Both the position numbers and the translations under genes were made by a program. From the NCBI GenBank assembly GCA_911728455.2, contig OU452236.1, forward strand, positions 11,089,195 to 11,153,194: a stretch of 64,000 nucleotides of DNA, written 5' to 3'. The DNA comes from Marthasterias glacialis (taxonomy: Eukaryota > Echinodermata > Asteroidea > Forcipulatida > Asteriidae). The notes beneath the pieces are model-generated. The model saw only the letters and a list, made by a program, of their open reading frames with translations, had not been told where the DNA came from and made no database searches. Of the stretch, positions 21,997-33,096 are shown piece by piece; position 1 is the stretch's first letter, and each line of letters begins with the position of its first letter.

Positions 21997-22545
21997 CTGA
22001 AAGGCAGCACAACAGTTAATTAAATAAGATAACAATATCACACATCATGAAGCACCCAAACAAATTACAATGTAGTGAGTAACCATTCCTGACAAGTCCC
22101 AACCAGCTGAGAATCCAATTAAAAAATGGGATTTATAGTCAAACTATTGAAGAACCATTATATAGCCAATATTTTGCCTTATTCTGCACTTCATTTTCAA
22201 TTAAATTCAATTGAACTGATTTTATTTATCATCAATGCGTAAACTGCTTTCTTCTGCTGCACCTTATAAAGCAATAAAATAAACTTATATCTGAACCATT
22301 ACAAAGTACAAACTATGTACAAAGTGAACTTATTAGCATGAAATAATTCAGATATATAATGTAGAATTTAAATATACAATAACAACAAAAATGTCTACAA
22401 AGGACACAACAGATCCCCCCAATATTGAATAGAAAAAAAGGAAAAGTAATCTGACAAAAATCTGTTAAAACACAAAATAGCATGAGGTAAAAAAGACAGG
22501 CGTGATGATTAGTGTTGGATAGTTTAACCATAAGCCGCCGAATGA
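21997..22545. other. MED27 intron 5 sequence
   Basis: AT-rich. Open frames here are fortuitous. Confidence 0.4.
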
Positions 22546-22549
22546 CGTG

Positions 22550-23170
22550 TATACACAAATGTTTCCCCTGCCTGGAAACGGAAGCCGTGTTAAGGCGCCA
22601 TTGTGTAAAATTGGAATACCCGAACAAAGGTCGCCTGGACATTCCACCGCTGAGCATGCACAGACCACACCCACCCTGTCTAATGCTTCAACAAAATCAA
22701 AATATGGTCTTGAATATTTTGTCGGCTATTGAGAGGTATTTTTTGTGTAATCCCAAATTCTAGACCTTTGTTCTTTTGTTCCAAGAAGAGCAGTGCGAGA
22801 CATCAAGAGGCTTCTACCATTGTTTTTTCATTATATTTTGGCTCAATGGAGGTAAGTTTGAGTGAGCGGGAATACAGCCATGGTTCCAGGTTTAATACCA
22901 ATTCTATGCTGTAGGTAACAGCTGATGTTTTGCAACTCACAGAGCGTGAATTTCACATTAGACATGTTAGAGAAAACAAAAATCATGGTGCAATAGAGAG
23001 AATCTTTGTTCTCTTGGCTTTGTCAAGACGGGTTTCTTTGTGCCAGCGGTACTCTCAAAGAAAAAAGATTCCGGCAGTTCTGACAAAATGATCCCGCATG
23101 GGACGGGAAAAAATAAAAGAATCACGGTGACAACTGGTTGAAAAGACATAAAACACAAGAGACTTTTGAG
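22550..23170 (+). repeat. dispersed repeat, copy 1, about 0.6 kb
   Basis: Shares with 26515-26940 the blocks GCCATTGTGTAAAA, CCGAACAAAGGTCGCC, AGACCTTTGTTCTTTTGTTCC, TATTTTGGCTCAATGGAGGT and GTACTCTCAAAGAAAAAAG in the same order. CAAAGGT and ACCTTTG make the left part locally palindromic. No ORF; probably a MITE or SINE-like element. Confidence 0.65.
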
Positions 23171-23285
23171 TGTGATGTAATTACTGCAGCTTTTTCGCAT
23201 TGATAACTTTAAACCACCTTTTAATTGACTGAGTTGTTAATTCATTTACTTACACATATTTTGCAATGACAACAACCCAACCTAC

Positions 23286-23393
23286 CATTCTATCATCCAT
23301 GTTAATGTTTTCATGTTGTCCTCGAATAACCACTCGCTCAATCAAAATTCGCCTCAATCCTACAATAGCATGAAATGTTCTTCCTAGAGTAAC
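23286..23393 (-). CDS. MED27: MED27 exon 5
   Basis: Acceptor TTTTACCAAG, 36 codons (VTLGRTFHAIVGLRRILIER..), donor ATG|GTAGGT. Matches human VTLGKVLKVIVVMRSLFIDR. Phase 0 both sides. Confidence 0.9.
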
Positions 23394-23559
23394 CTTGGTA
23401 AAAAAATAAAAATCATATTTGTTATTTTTATCAATAATGTAGATTCAATGTCACATAACTATTTTGTTTATAAAAATTAATCTGAAATGCTCAATGAGAT
23501 TCCACATGCAATCAGACTTTGATTGGCAACAAAATCAAAACTTGTCAGGTACCAATCTC

Positions 23560-23712
23560 ATCCTAACTTAAACCCCAACCATAAAGCTGATTTTGAATCT
23601 GACCTTGACCCTAACTCTGACTCATACACTGACTATAATCCTAAACCTGACTATAACAAATGACCAACATCCTGACTCTAAGCCTAACTGTGACCCTGAC
23701 CCTTGGCAAGAA
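23560..23712. repeat. degenerate CTAACCCTGACC hexamer array
   Basis: A run of CCTAAC, CCCAACC, CCTGACT, CCCTAAC and CCCTGACC units about 150 bp long. It resembles decayed telomere-like hexamers but lacks long TTAGGG runs, so an ordinary minisatellite is as likely. Confidence 0.6.
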
Positions 23713-24205
23713 ATGATATCATTCTGGAGTTATCATTATTTTATTTTAGATTTGTCACTAGAGGGCGCTGTAACACATAATGCCACCCGGAAAGAGCAGT
23801 TGAGTTGTTAGATTTCACAGAAATTAGGATGTGGTGTGGTTCAAGAGATACAACTTTTAACATGGATTTTAAACATGTCAATAGAGGGCACTGTAACTAA
23901 TGATAACATCATAAAACCTATTTTCAGAAAGCTTGGGACCCACTGACAGTTCCATACACAAACACTTTATCCCTTTTTTTAAAACTTGGTTGTAGACCAT
24001 GGGGATGGAAAGAAAAGGTCAAAATGTGGTCAGGTGTTGAAAAATGTAAGATGTGTGGTAAGCTACATGTAGAAGACGGCAACAAATTTGTGACTATGAC
24101 ATGTGGTTCAGGAGATATGATTTTTTTCAAGTTTAGAGCTTCCTGTTTGGACCGGAAGGAAAGGTCAAAGTGGGGTCATAATTTTAAATAAAACACCACA
24201 TAATC

Positions 24206-24697
24206 TCATTCCATGAAGGTGGAACACTAGGGACATCGTTACCACCATCGTTACTCAATCTTGCTTTACATAGTATGACACCTAACATGAATCATAAAAA
24301 GGTTTTACTTGATTATTGTGGTATAAAATAAATGTGATACAGTGCCTGCCCTGATGTAATGGGGACACCAAGTATAACCTTAATTTTCATAGCCATGTGT
24401 ATGTTAATAGCCATAAACAAAGTTTTTTTTATGGATTTAGCATCAAGTTTCTGTTGAACATTGTAAATTTGTTTATTACTCCCATAATATTGAAATATAT
24501 GTTACAAACATGGTGCCCGTGTTACATCGTTACAATGAATTTTTAAAAGATGGTGAGGGAAGGATTTGAAACTCTGAAATACTTTCAAAACCCAAATAAA
24601 ATTAATAAAAATAAAATCAATTAGAAACAATGTTTTTTCGAACAAAAATTATAACATTGAAAAAAGTCACAGATTGTGTCCCACCTTCATGGAATGA
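24206..24697. mobile_element. MITE with 22-bp inverted ends TCATTCCATGAAGGTGG
   Basis: TCATTCCATGAAGGTGGAACAC at the left and its inverse (one mismatch) at 24676-24697 bound 492 bp. The right end in full, GGGTCATTCCATG when read inward, resembles the GGGCRATTCCA ends of the transposons at 33101 and 51977, and CATCGTTAC words recur inside. No target duplication is evident. It may be a deletion derivative of that family. Confidence 0.6.
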
Positions 24698-25083
24698 CCC
24701 AGATATTTTTTTTTTATTATAAATTTTTGAATTAACTTAATTTCATTCCTGATGACATCACACTGATGAAAACATGTTTTTCATACTAACTTTTTTCTTC
24801 ACAAGGTGGTATAACTTTTATCCCCGTGTAATGCCTTTGAAAGAAAAGCAACTTGGCATAATGACATGGGAATCATGGCAAGAAAAATACATTGTGTTAT
24901 AACAGACTTTGATCCAATACGTTCAAATTTATATTCTATTCTGAGCTGAAAACTGTGCGCAATCCCCCACAGCGTTTTAGGAATGGTGCTCAGATTGATT
25001 AATTAACGGTTAAATATAGAGGAAATACATTGTGCTTCGATGGGTTTTAAAGCTCTGGAATAACTCTTAGTTAAAGCATTTAT
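24698..25083. other. MED27 intron sequence, nothing recognised
   Basis: AT-rich spacer in intron 4. Confidence 0.4.
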
Positions 25084-25466
25084 AATAGATGCTAGTTTTT
25101 GCATCAGGGATAAAGAATATTATATGTGTTTTTAAAATGTATTCTTTTTATTTTACCCATACACTGATGTGTGTTAAGCACTGTATACTCACTACTTCCC
25201 CCCCCCCCCGAGTCCCTCGGAAAAAAAATCAACAGGCACATTCCTCAGCTTGGCATGCGAACCCACGACCCATGCCATTCTAGAACAGATGTCTTACCAG
25301 CTAGACTACTGAGATTGCCTGGTAGATAGCAACCATTATAATAGATGTTAATTTTTGCATCGGGGATAAAAAATAATATTTTTTTTACTCGTAGACTGAT
25401 GTGTGTTAAGCACTGTATACTCAGTACTTTCCCTTCGAGTCCTGTGAAAAAAAAATCCACAGGCAT
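25084..25466 (-). mobile_element. two tandem SINE copies, tRNA-derived head at 25244-25322
   Basis: On the minus strand 25322-25244 has a pol III A-box-like TAGTCTAGCTGG and a B-box-like GGGTTCGCATGCC at tRNA spacing, followed by the SINE body (GAGTATACAGTGCTTAACAC, ATCCCTGATGCAAAAA). A second body without a head lies at 25466-25328. A third fragment is at 18436-18515. This is a tRNA-derived SINE family rather than a functional tRNA: the acceptor stem is not complementary. Confidence 0.65.
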
Positions 25467-25559
25467 ATTCCTTGGGTGGTATTTCTAAATATGATATTTG
25501 CTGGTGAGAAATTTTATGGGTTAAGTCATTGGGATTTGGGAAGCAAAAAAGAATAAATG

Positions 25560-25745
25560 TAATAAATAAATGTAATAATCTTCACAGAACAACACCTGCT
25601 CCGACAGGTAGGTCGCAACAGCCAAAAATAAAAATCTAGACAGAAACAATAGCTGTTCCGACATTATGGTGGAACAGCTAATAAAAATATTGACGAAAAC
25701 AAAGGTGGTTTCGGCGGATGGCCGAAACCCCAAAATAGTATTGTT
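25560..25745 (+). repeat. A-rich hairpin tags, two or three units
   Basis: AGCTGTTCCGACATTATGGT closing with GGAACAGCT (25650-25680), and GGTGGTTTCGGCGGATGGCC closing with GAAACCCC (25705-25732), each followed by AAAA-rich spacer. Same architecture as the array at 31318-31860 with different stem sequences. Confidence 0.6.
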
Positions 25746-26271
25746 TGAACAGCATGACATAAATTCAAAGTCTTTGGGACATGTAGCTCATTACAAGTGT
25801 ATTAATTCATTCTTAAATATGACCCAAATTCGACCCTTCCGTCCGGTTCAAATAAAAATAAAAGTGTGTGAATTTAATTGCGTCTACAACAAAATTAACT
25901 GAGAATTTTTATATGGTTTCTCTGTAGGAAATCGTCAGTGAAGTCTAAGCTTTCTGAAAATAGGCTTGACGTCATCATCATGTTACAGCACCCTCAAGCA
26001 AGAGGTTCCATTTCCCACACTAATCTTGACATTTTCACATCAGGACAATTGATACACCATACTGCATGTGTGACTGGGACTGTGATATCTAAATTATTTC
26101 ACCTTGATATCATACATGTACATTTCTCAATCGTTTATTTTGTTATACCTGAAACTCCTGTGTTTGTTTTGCAACAAACACTATTTCTAGTTAGTATTGT
26201 GATACATACTAATTTCTGTTATGAACCACGTACATGTAATCTACGAACACTTATTTATGTCAGTCACTCAC
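25746..26271. other. MED27 intron 4 sequence, nothing recognised
   Basis: A 122-codon open frame overlaps this stretch and ends antisense to exon 4; it has no protein-like features. Confidence 0.4.
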
Positions 26272-26362
26272 CTGATACACATTTCTTGTGTTTGGAACTT
26301 TGTTGATGACCATTATGTCCATAAACTGTCTATTTAAAGTGGAAATCATCTGTTCTTTTACC
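26272..26362 (-). CDS. MED27: MED27 exon 4
   Basis: Acceptor TATTTCCAG. The first base completes the glutamine codon left open by exon 3, then 30 codons (VKEQMISTLNRQFMDIMVIN..), donor CAG|GTGAGT. Corresponds to human YVDDVISRIDRMFPEMSIHL. Less conserved than the flanking exons, but phases fit exactly. Confidence 0.85.
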
Positions 26363-26514
26363 CTGGAAATACAAACAAGAAAACAATGAGGTAAATTAGA
26401 TTAAGAATAAATGCTTGAAGTGGTCATGATTGTTCTCAGATAAAGGAAGTTTAGATGAATTTGAGACACATTGTCAGGGATGACCTGTGAACTAGTCAAC
26501 ATTTTCTGAGCAAG

Positions 26515-26940
26515 CGAACGGACGAAATGTAAACATGCCATTGTGTAAAAATTGGTTCCTGAACAAAGGTGGCCCGGACATTTTGTTTCGGAGCGTGCAG
26601 AGTATGCACTCACCTTGAAAGGCTTCGTTTTTGCAAATTATGCAGGGGTTATTGTGTAATACCCAATTACAGACCTTTGTCCTTCTGTTCCAATAAGAGG
26701 ATTTCGAGACATTGAGAGGCTTCCACTATTATTTATTTATTGTATTTTGGCTAAATGGAGGTAAGTCCCAGTCAACCAGGTTTGCAGCCTTGGTTCCTGA
26801 TTGAGGTCATGGTCAAGTCAAAATTTCTTTGCCAGCAGTACTCTCAAAGAAAAAATGATTCCGCCAATTCTGAGAAAATAATCCTGTCAAACTTGACGGG
26901 AAAAAATTGAAAGATTCCCAGCAGGAACTGGTTAAAGATC
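26515..26940 (+). repeat. dispersed repeat, copy 2
   Basis: Second copy of the repeat at 22550-23170, same orientation: GCCATTGTGTAAAAATTGG, CTGAACAAAGGTGGCC, ATTTTGGCTAAATGGAGGTA, GTACTCTCAAAGAAAAAATG. Confidence 0.65.
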
Positions 26941-27345
26941 CTATGAAGTGGTATTCTTTTCAAATCACATTTTTGGGGCCTAATAAAAAAACCCATAATA
27001 CTTAGTTTGTTATGAGTTATTACCTTTTAATTTATCCCTCAAAATTTGTACTATCAATTTTGATACGTAGACCTTGGTATCCAATCACTATGCACATGCT
27101 GTGACAATGCACATTCCTGACCATTTAGCTCTGGTATGTTTCACTGCAGCCGTCCAAATTCATCAGTATTTTTGATCTGATGGGATGTGTGCAGACTGAA
27201 AACATCTTTAGTAGTGTTGCAACCAGCAACAACACACCTTGACGGTATGTTCAATATAACAAATGCCAAGTATCAAGAGATTTGTCCAAAGAAACTAAGT
27301 ACATGAAGTCACTAAGTTTGGATGTTGTATAACATCCACACGAAT
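26941..27345. other. MED27 intron 3 sequence, nothing recognised
   Basis: No exon or element border recognised. Confidence 0.4.
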
Positions 27346-27432
27346 CAATAGGCTGATTGCGTGACCCGCGTCACGAGACCACTTCTGGGTATAAAATGTA
27401 AACACACACAACATCCTCTATAGGAAAGTGGA
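27346..27432 (-). mobile_element. family A MITE, terminal fragment
   Basis: AATAGGCTGATTGCGTGACCC, then CGTCACGAGACC and ATAGGAAAGTGG match the first 87 bp of copy 2 at 1008; the rest is missing. Confidence 0.7.
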
Positions 27433-28140
27433 GACTTGGTAGAGAGCTATGACATTAACGGACGTCCAGAGGGTCGCACTGTTGTATGCGGTTATCGTCA
27501 TTGTCTGTTGAATCATGTAAAGCTAAGTTTGAATTAAGAAACTTCCCAATCTATTCTAAGCTTCAAGAAAGTTAAGTCTTTCAATACTGTTTTTGTTTCC
27601 CTTTTTTGGATCTGATTTATTTTTTATTAATATTTTTTTCTGTTAACCGTTGTTGGAAGGCTTAGAAAGACATAAGTTATTTTATGTACATCAGTTTGGC
27701 AGTAACAATAGTCTTCCCAAACTGTACTTTGCCAAATTTGTACTTTGCAGGGACTGACAATGGAAGATTACACCATTCGAATGAATCTCTAAAACAGTGC
27801 AAATGATTAGCCGGTTGATTTTGTTAACTCTCCCTTTCCTTTGGCTTCTTACCCAACATTATGTAATTTTGGGGTTTGTATTATACCACCTTGTAAGATT
27901 TTGAGACCAGAGGAAACACAATTGGAATTTTTTTTTCAAAAGTAACTTAATCAAAGTTTTTTTATTTTTCTATTAACCGTTGTTGGAGGGTTTGGAAAGA
28001 CATACTTTTTGTTTAGGTCCTGGTTAAACCTGAGGACAGGCGAATCAGAACTAAGAAAGGTTTAAGGTAAAGGACTAGTAAGGGTGATTCAATGCCAGTT
28101 ACAATAATGTCTCGTATTATAATTATTGTCATTGTTCGTT
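27433..28140. other. unassigned; two copies of TTCTGTTAACCGTTGTTGGA
   Basis: TTCT(G/A)TTAACCGTTGTTGGA followed by AAAGACATA occurs near 27640 and 27967, each after a TTTTTATT run, suggesting a diverged direct repeat of about 330 bp. Confidence 0.45.
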
Positions 28141-28142
28141 TT

Positions 28143-28300
28143 TTAGGTGTTTGGGCATAGCCCAGAACACCTCTTGTTTTTGTTCCGTTTTTAATGTAGG
28201 TGTTCGGAGCAACGCTCGGAATACCTCTTGTTTTTGTTTGTTTTTAGAAATGTTTAGGTGTTCGAAGCAACGCTATTATTATTATTATTATTATTATACT
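28143..28300 (-). repeat. A-rich hairpin tags, minus orientation, then (ATT)n
   Basis: Three units on the minus strand: AACAAGAGGTGTTCTGGGC..GCCCAAACACCT, AACAAGAGGTATTCCGAGCG..CTCCGAACACCT, and a partial one truncated by an ATT microsatellite at 28274-28298. Loops and stems differ while pairing is kept. Confidence 0.7.
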
Positions 28301-28362
28301 AAACCTTGTGAGCGTTTTATTAAACAATTCAAATTACAGGGGTTGACAATGCAGTTTTCATC

Positions 28363-29701
28363 CTCAGGTAACTACAGGAGAAAGCCATCGAGCAGAACAT
28401 GCCCCTTTACATAGTGTTCATCGATTTCATAAAAGCCTTTGTCACGGTGAACAGAAAGTGTCTCTGGGCCCTTCTCCATCGCTATGGCTGTCCACCTGGA
28501 ATAGCCAGCATCATCAACCAACTCCACACCGGAATGACTGCCCAGGTGATGACCAGAGGCAATACCTCTGACAAGTTCAGCGTGAACCAAGGTGTTAAAC
28601 AAGGCTGCATACTGACACCTACCATCTTCTCACTAAACTTGACTGCAGTTCTTCAGCTTTGCCCTTCCAGTCATGAAGAGGGTGTGTACCTGACCTCCCG
28701 CTCAGACGGAAAGCTCTTCAATATGAGACGTCTGAAGGCCCAAACCAAAACCAGGGCAGTATGTGTCAGGGAGCTCCTTTATGCTGACGATTCTGCCTCA
28801 GTCCCACACTCAGAGTCTGGTCTCCAGAGCATGCTGAATGCTTTTAATATAGCAGCAGAAAGTCTTGGGCTGACAATTAATGTCAGGAAGACGGAGATAA
28901 CATGTATGTTCCAACCCCGTCCAAACACGAGTCCCCCACAGCCTGTCATCCTTCTGAACAACAATGGCCTTAACACGGTTGACTGTTTCACATACGTTGG
29001 CAGCACAATCTCTAGTGATAACAGCCTGGACAAGGAGGTGGAGAAGAGGATTAGTGCTGCCTCTGTTGCATTTGGTAAGCTCAAGTTCCGCTTGTGGAAC
29101 CCCCCAGGAATACCAAGTGCAAAGTATACCCTACCCTTGTTCTCTCCTGCCTACTATACTTTGGCGAGACATACACTCGTCTGATGATGAAGCGACAGAA
29201 TCACTGACGAAGAAGTCCGTAGGCGTGCTGGTATGCTGAGCATTGAGGCTTTGCTCACTTGCAGACAACCACTCTGTACAGGCCATGTAGTTAGGATTGA
29301 AGATACCTGACTCCCCAAGGCAGTGTCCTATGGTGAACTGCAACACGGCGAAAGAGCTGTTGGAAGACCAAAGCTTCGCTACAAGGACTGCCTCAAGCAG
29401 CATCTGACAGCCTGTAGCATCAATGTTGATACATGGGAAGCAGCCGCTACGAACCGCTCTGCGTAGCGCCAATGCTGCAGGGACGGTGCCCAGAACATAG
29501 AGGATCGACTGCAGGAAGAAACAGAACTGCGCAGCCTGCGAAGGTCAAGCAGAGCACAGCTCGGTGATACGCCCCTAAGATCAGGTCAGCTGTCCTGTCG
29601 CCACTGCGGGAGGGTTTGTCTATACCGCGTCGGCCTTCTCTCCCATGAAAGGAATTGCTGGTTTCGTCAAACCTTACAGCCAGAAGGAAAACAGGATTGA
29701 G
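28363..29701 (+). pseudogene. non-LTR retrotransposon, RT to C-terminus, 5' truncated
   Basis: The frame from about 28372 encodes LQEKAIEQNMPLYIVFIDFI (RT block with the catalytic region degraded to FIKAFVTV), GVKQGCILTPTIFSL, ELLYADDSASV (YADD at 28780-28791) and TYVGSTISSDNSLDKEVEKR. After 29150 the frame shifts, and C-terminal LINE features continue: LLTCRQPLCTGHVVRIED, RPKLRYKDCLKQHL and a CRHCGRVCLYRVGLLSHERN zinc-finger-like end near 29690. It lacks the endonuclease half and has frameshifts, so it is dead. The clade cannot be fixed by eye. Confidence 0.8.
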
Positions 29702-29879
29702 CAAATTCTCAATTAAATAAGAAAAGAAGAAGCAAAAAAATGGAAACTAGACATATTGTCTGTCCCAGCTTGGAACAGAACAACTGGCTTTTCCGAACCT
29801 TTAACGTGTTGATTTTGCTGACTTGGAAAGTTGCAGTGGTTGTGGTGAGCAAATGTGATTAAAAACTTCTGTAGAAACT

Positions 29880-31290
29880 ATGCAATTTATGAAGACATAT
29901 GGAGGACAAGCTACTTTTAGTTTGAGCGGAAGTACAGGTCACAGGGGTCAGACAGTGTGTAAAAAAGGAAGACCTTCCCCAACAATGACAGTTGCTGAAA
30001 AATCATGATCCTAGCTCTTAACACTTTTTGAATGACAAGCTACTTCTGGTTAGACCAGAAGTAGATATCACAGCGGTCACACAATGTGTCACAAAAAAGA
30101 CCTTTCCCAACCTTGGTATTTGGCGAAAATATATTGTTTCTAGCTCTTTCCAATTTTAAATGAGGAGCTACTTCCGGTTTGACCGGAAGTAGAGGTCACA
30201 GAGGTCACGAAATGTGCAACAAAGAAGAACCTTCCCTAATCTTGGTATTTGGTGAAAGAATCACGTTCCAAGCTCTTACCATTTTTAAATGAGCTACTTC
30301 TGGTTTGACCGGAAGTAGAGGTCACAGAGGTCACGCAATGTGCAACAGAGAAGGACCTTCCCTAACCTTGGTACTTCGTGAAAGAATCATGTTCCTACCT
30401 CTGACTACTTTTGAATGAGGAGCTACTTCCGGTTTCACCGAAAGTAGAAGTCACACATAGAAGGACATTCCCTAACCTACAATCTGATGTAAGAATTATG
30501 ATTATATGATAAGTACTTCTTAAATTATGAATTTTTGAATATTTCAACTTCCGGTTTGAACCGGAAGACAAGGTCAAATTTGGGTCATGTCAGTGGGGCA
30601 TTTATTCAGTTATGGATGACCTTTCCGACGATGTACAGATTGTAAAATTCCACTGTGTACTTCAGGAGTTATGATTTTTTGAAATATTAAACTTCGGTTT
30701 AATGTAATTCTACACCCGATGACACGGAAGTACAGGTCACAAAGGTCATGCAATGTTCAACAGAGAAGGACTTTCCCTAACCTTGGTACTTGGTGAAAGA
30801 ATCATGTTCCTACCTATGTCAACCTTTGATTGAGGAGCTACTTCCGGTTTCACCAGAAGTGGAGGTCACACAGGTCACGCAATGTGCCACATAGAAGGAC
30901 ATTCCCTAACCTACAATCTGATGTAAGAATTGTGATTATACAATAAAAACTTCTTAAATTATGAATTTTTGAATATTTGAACTTCCGGTTTGAACCGGAA
31001 GACAAGGTCAAATTGGGGTCATCTCTGTGAGACATTTAATTCTTTTTTAAAGACCTTTTCGATGATGTATAGATTGTAAAAATCCATTGTGTACTTCAGG
31101 AGTTATGATTTTTTGAAATAATAAACTTTGATTTAAGTAGTTCGACACCTGATGACATCATCATGACGTCACTACAACGGTTTCGTCTCCTTGCCATGTA
31201 CTACCTATGTATGAATTTTCAAGGTTATATGACCTTCGGAAGTGTGCATTTGAAAGTGGACAATCGCCAGGGAGAAGAAGAAGAAGAAGT
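29880..31290 (+). repeat. tandem block with ACTTCCGGTT..ACCGGAAGT units
   Basis: At least eight units of about 125 bp, each with a palindromic CTACTTCCGGTTTGACCGGA-like core followed by GTAGAGGTCAC, (A)GGTCACGCAATGTG, GACCTTCCC and ATCATG. Core starts are near 29911, 30041, 30168, 30294, 30423, 30547, 30838 and 30979. From 30423 a larger period of about 416 bp is superimposed. The block ends in (GAA)n and runs directly into the hairpin-tag array. Related blocks are at 48450-51700 and 53987-55680. Confidence 0.8.
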
Positions 31291-31317
31291 ATTAAAAAAA
31301 ATCCGAACAAAAACAAG

Positions 31318-31860
31318 AGGTCTTCGGACCAGAGTCCGAACACCTAAAAAAACCGAACAAAAACAAGAGGTGTTCCGGGCTGATTGCCCGAACACCTAAA
31401 AAAAAAAAAAACGTACAAAAACAAGAGGTCTTCAGACTTGAGTCGAACAATAACAAGAGGTTTTCGGTTGTTAGCCGAACACCTAAAAAAAACGAACAAA
31501 AACAAGAGGTGTTCCGGGCTGATTGCCTGAACACCTAAAAAAAAAAAAACGTACAAAAACAAGAGGTCTTCAGACTTGAGTCGAACAATAACAAGAGGTT
31601 TTCGGTTGTTAGCCGAACACCTAAAAACAGAACAATAACAATAGGTTTTCGGCTGCTGGCCGAACACCTAAAAAGAACCAAAAAAACTTAACAATAACAA
31701 TAGGTTTTCGGCTGATGGCCGAACACCCAAAAAAAACCTAACAATAGGTCTTCGGACTTGAGTCCGAACACCTAAAAAACAAACAAAAACAAGAGGTGTT
31801 ACGCTGACTGCCCAAACTCCTAGAAAAAAATCAGAACAAAACCAATGGCTTTTCCGCAGA
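31318..31860 (+). repeat. array of about eleven small A-rich hairpin tags
   Basis: Each unit reads AACAAGAGGT(G/C/T)TTC, a variable 8-14 nt hairpin top, then GAACACCTAAAAA. Examples: GGAC..GTCC at 31325, GGGC..GCCC at 31377, GGCT..GGCC at 31651. Stem bases change on both sides together in most units; loops vary freely. Units 2-4 (31355-31490) are duplicated as units 5-7 (31495-31625). The last unit, GGCTTTTCCGCAGA, is split by the LINE at 31865 and closes at 37598 with GGAAAAGCC. Confidence 0.8.
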
Positions 31861-32117
31861 TTGCTTTTTCGTATTTGATGGAAGTATTCAGTACCTGTGT
31901 GACCCCTTGCGGCTGCACCTCCAATAAGTGTCTGCATTTTTGTCCGTTTTTATGAGTTTTACGGTTAATTTTAGCCCACTTTTGCATACTACGGTGGAAG
32001 ATCGACCTGGTGATCAACCTGGCCTAAAATTGTGCTGTGGTTCGTTGATTTTGGTAAGATTTTCTACGAAAAACCCTGTTGCAATTTTTGGTGATCTCGC
32101 TCAGTAATCTTTCGACC

Positions 32118-33096
32118 ATGACGGCGTATTCGATAACCCAGTTGCTCAACATTGGTAAAACTGTACATCGTTCAGGCTGGTTACCATGTGCAGTATGGGA
32201 GCACATAAAGCAACTTGGACTGAATAGCATTAAGCCAACCCGAAGAGGCTATAGGGGTGGAGTTAAACGGGTTGCTACAATACCTACAAGAATAACACTA
32301 AGGAGACCTAATACCTGTTACGCTAACACAACCGGCATCAATACCTCCAATTTAGTAAGCATCGCCACCACGACTAGGAAACAATGGGATTTCCCGCGAG
32401 TTTTGAATCTCAATGCCCGATCACTGAGTATCGAGAAAGCGGACGAACTCCACACCGTTGTCAGGAACAATCAAGTTGATATCGTAGGCGTGTCAGAGAC
32501 TTGGTTCAGCAAACATGTTTCAATTGACGCAGTGGCCCTGCCCGGTTTTGCTTGTGAACGAAAGGACAGACAAAGGAAAAAGGCGGGTGGAGTAGCGTGC
32601 TACATAAGAAACTCTATTCCTTACAAAAGACTTGAAACTCTTGAGGATGAAACACATGAGGCTATATGGATAACCTCGAGACCAAAGAAACTTCCAAGAA
32701 AATTCTCATGCATTACTGTCGGCTGCATTTACCATCCACCAGATGCAGACAACTTACAAATGCACGACTATCTCATAAACTGTGTGGATAACATCTTCCA
32801 TATGCATCCTGCCAGTGGAATAATACTGATGGGTGATTTCAACCAACTGCGGGACACTTTTCTCTGAACCCATTACGGTTTCAACCAACTGGTTGATCAG
32901 CCAACTCGCAAACATGCACTTTCGGACAAATTTGGACCAATTTGTCACCTGTGTATGACAAACCCGTTGTACTTTCTCAATTAGGAACATCTGATCACAA
33001 CATGGTGCTCTTCTCACCATCATGTGAGCTGTCCCTCGATACCGGACATACCGTGAAGGTTACCACCAAATGTATGACCCACCGCAATAAAGCTGC
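32118..33096 (+). pseudogene. LINE ORF, N-terminal and endonuclease part
   Basis: Starts MTAYSITQLLNIGKTVHR with a PTRRGYRGGVKR segment, then an APE-type endonuclease: NLNARSLS, VGVSETWF, GGVACYIRNSIP, GCIYHPP, ILMGDFNQL and later GTSDHNMV. A frameshift near 32855 breaks the frame after GDFNQL; it resumes in other frames (VDQPTRKHALSD, LSPVYDKPVVLSQLGTSDHN). Similarity stops at AAF, codon 33096, where the nested transposon begins, and resumes at 35322. Confidence 0.85.

Noticed and set aside
23560..23712. Interstitial telomere
   Set aside because: Units vary (CCTAAC, CCTGACT, CCCAACC) without any run of exact TTAGGG; more likely a minisatellite.
31318..31860. CRISPR array
   Set aside because: Regular-looking units, but the constant parts form one hairpin with an A-rich tail, the 'spacers' are the hairpin tops, and the DNA is clearly animal.
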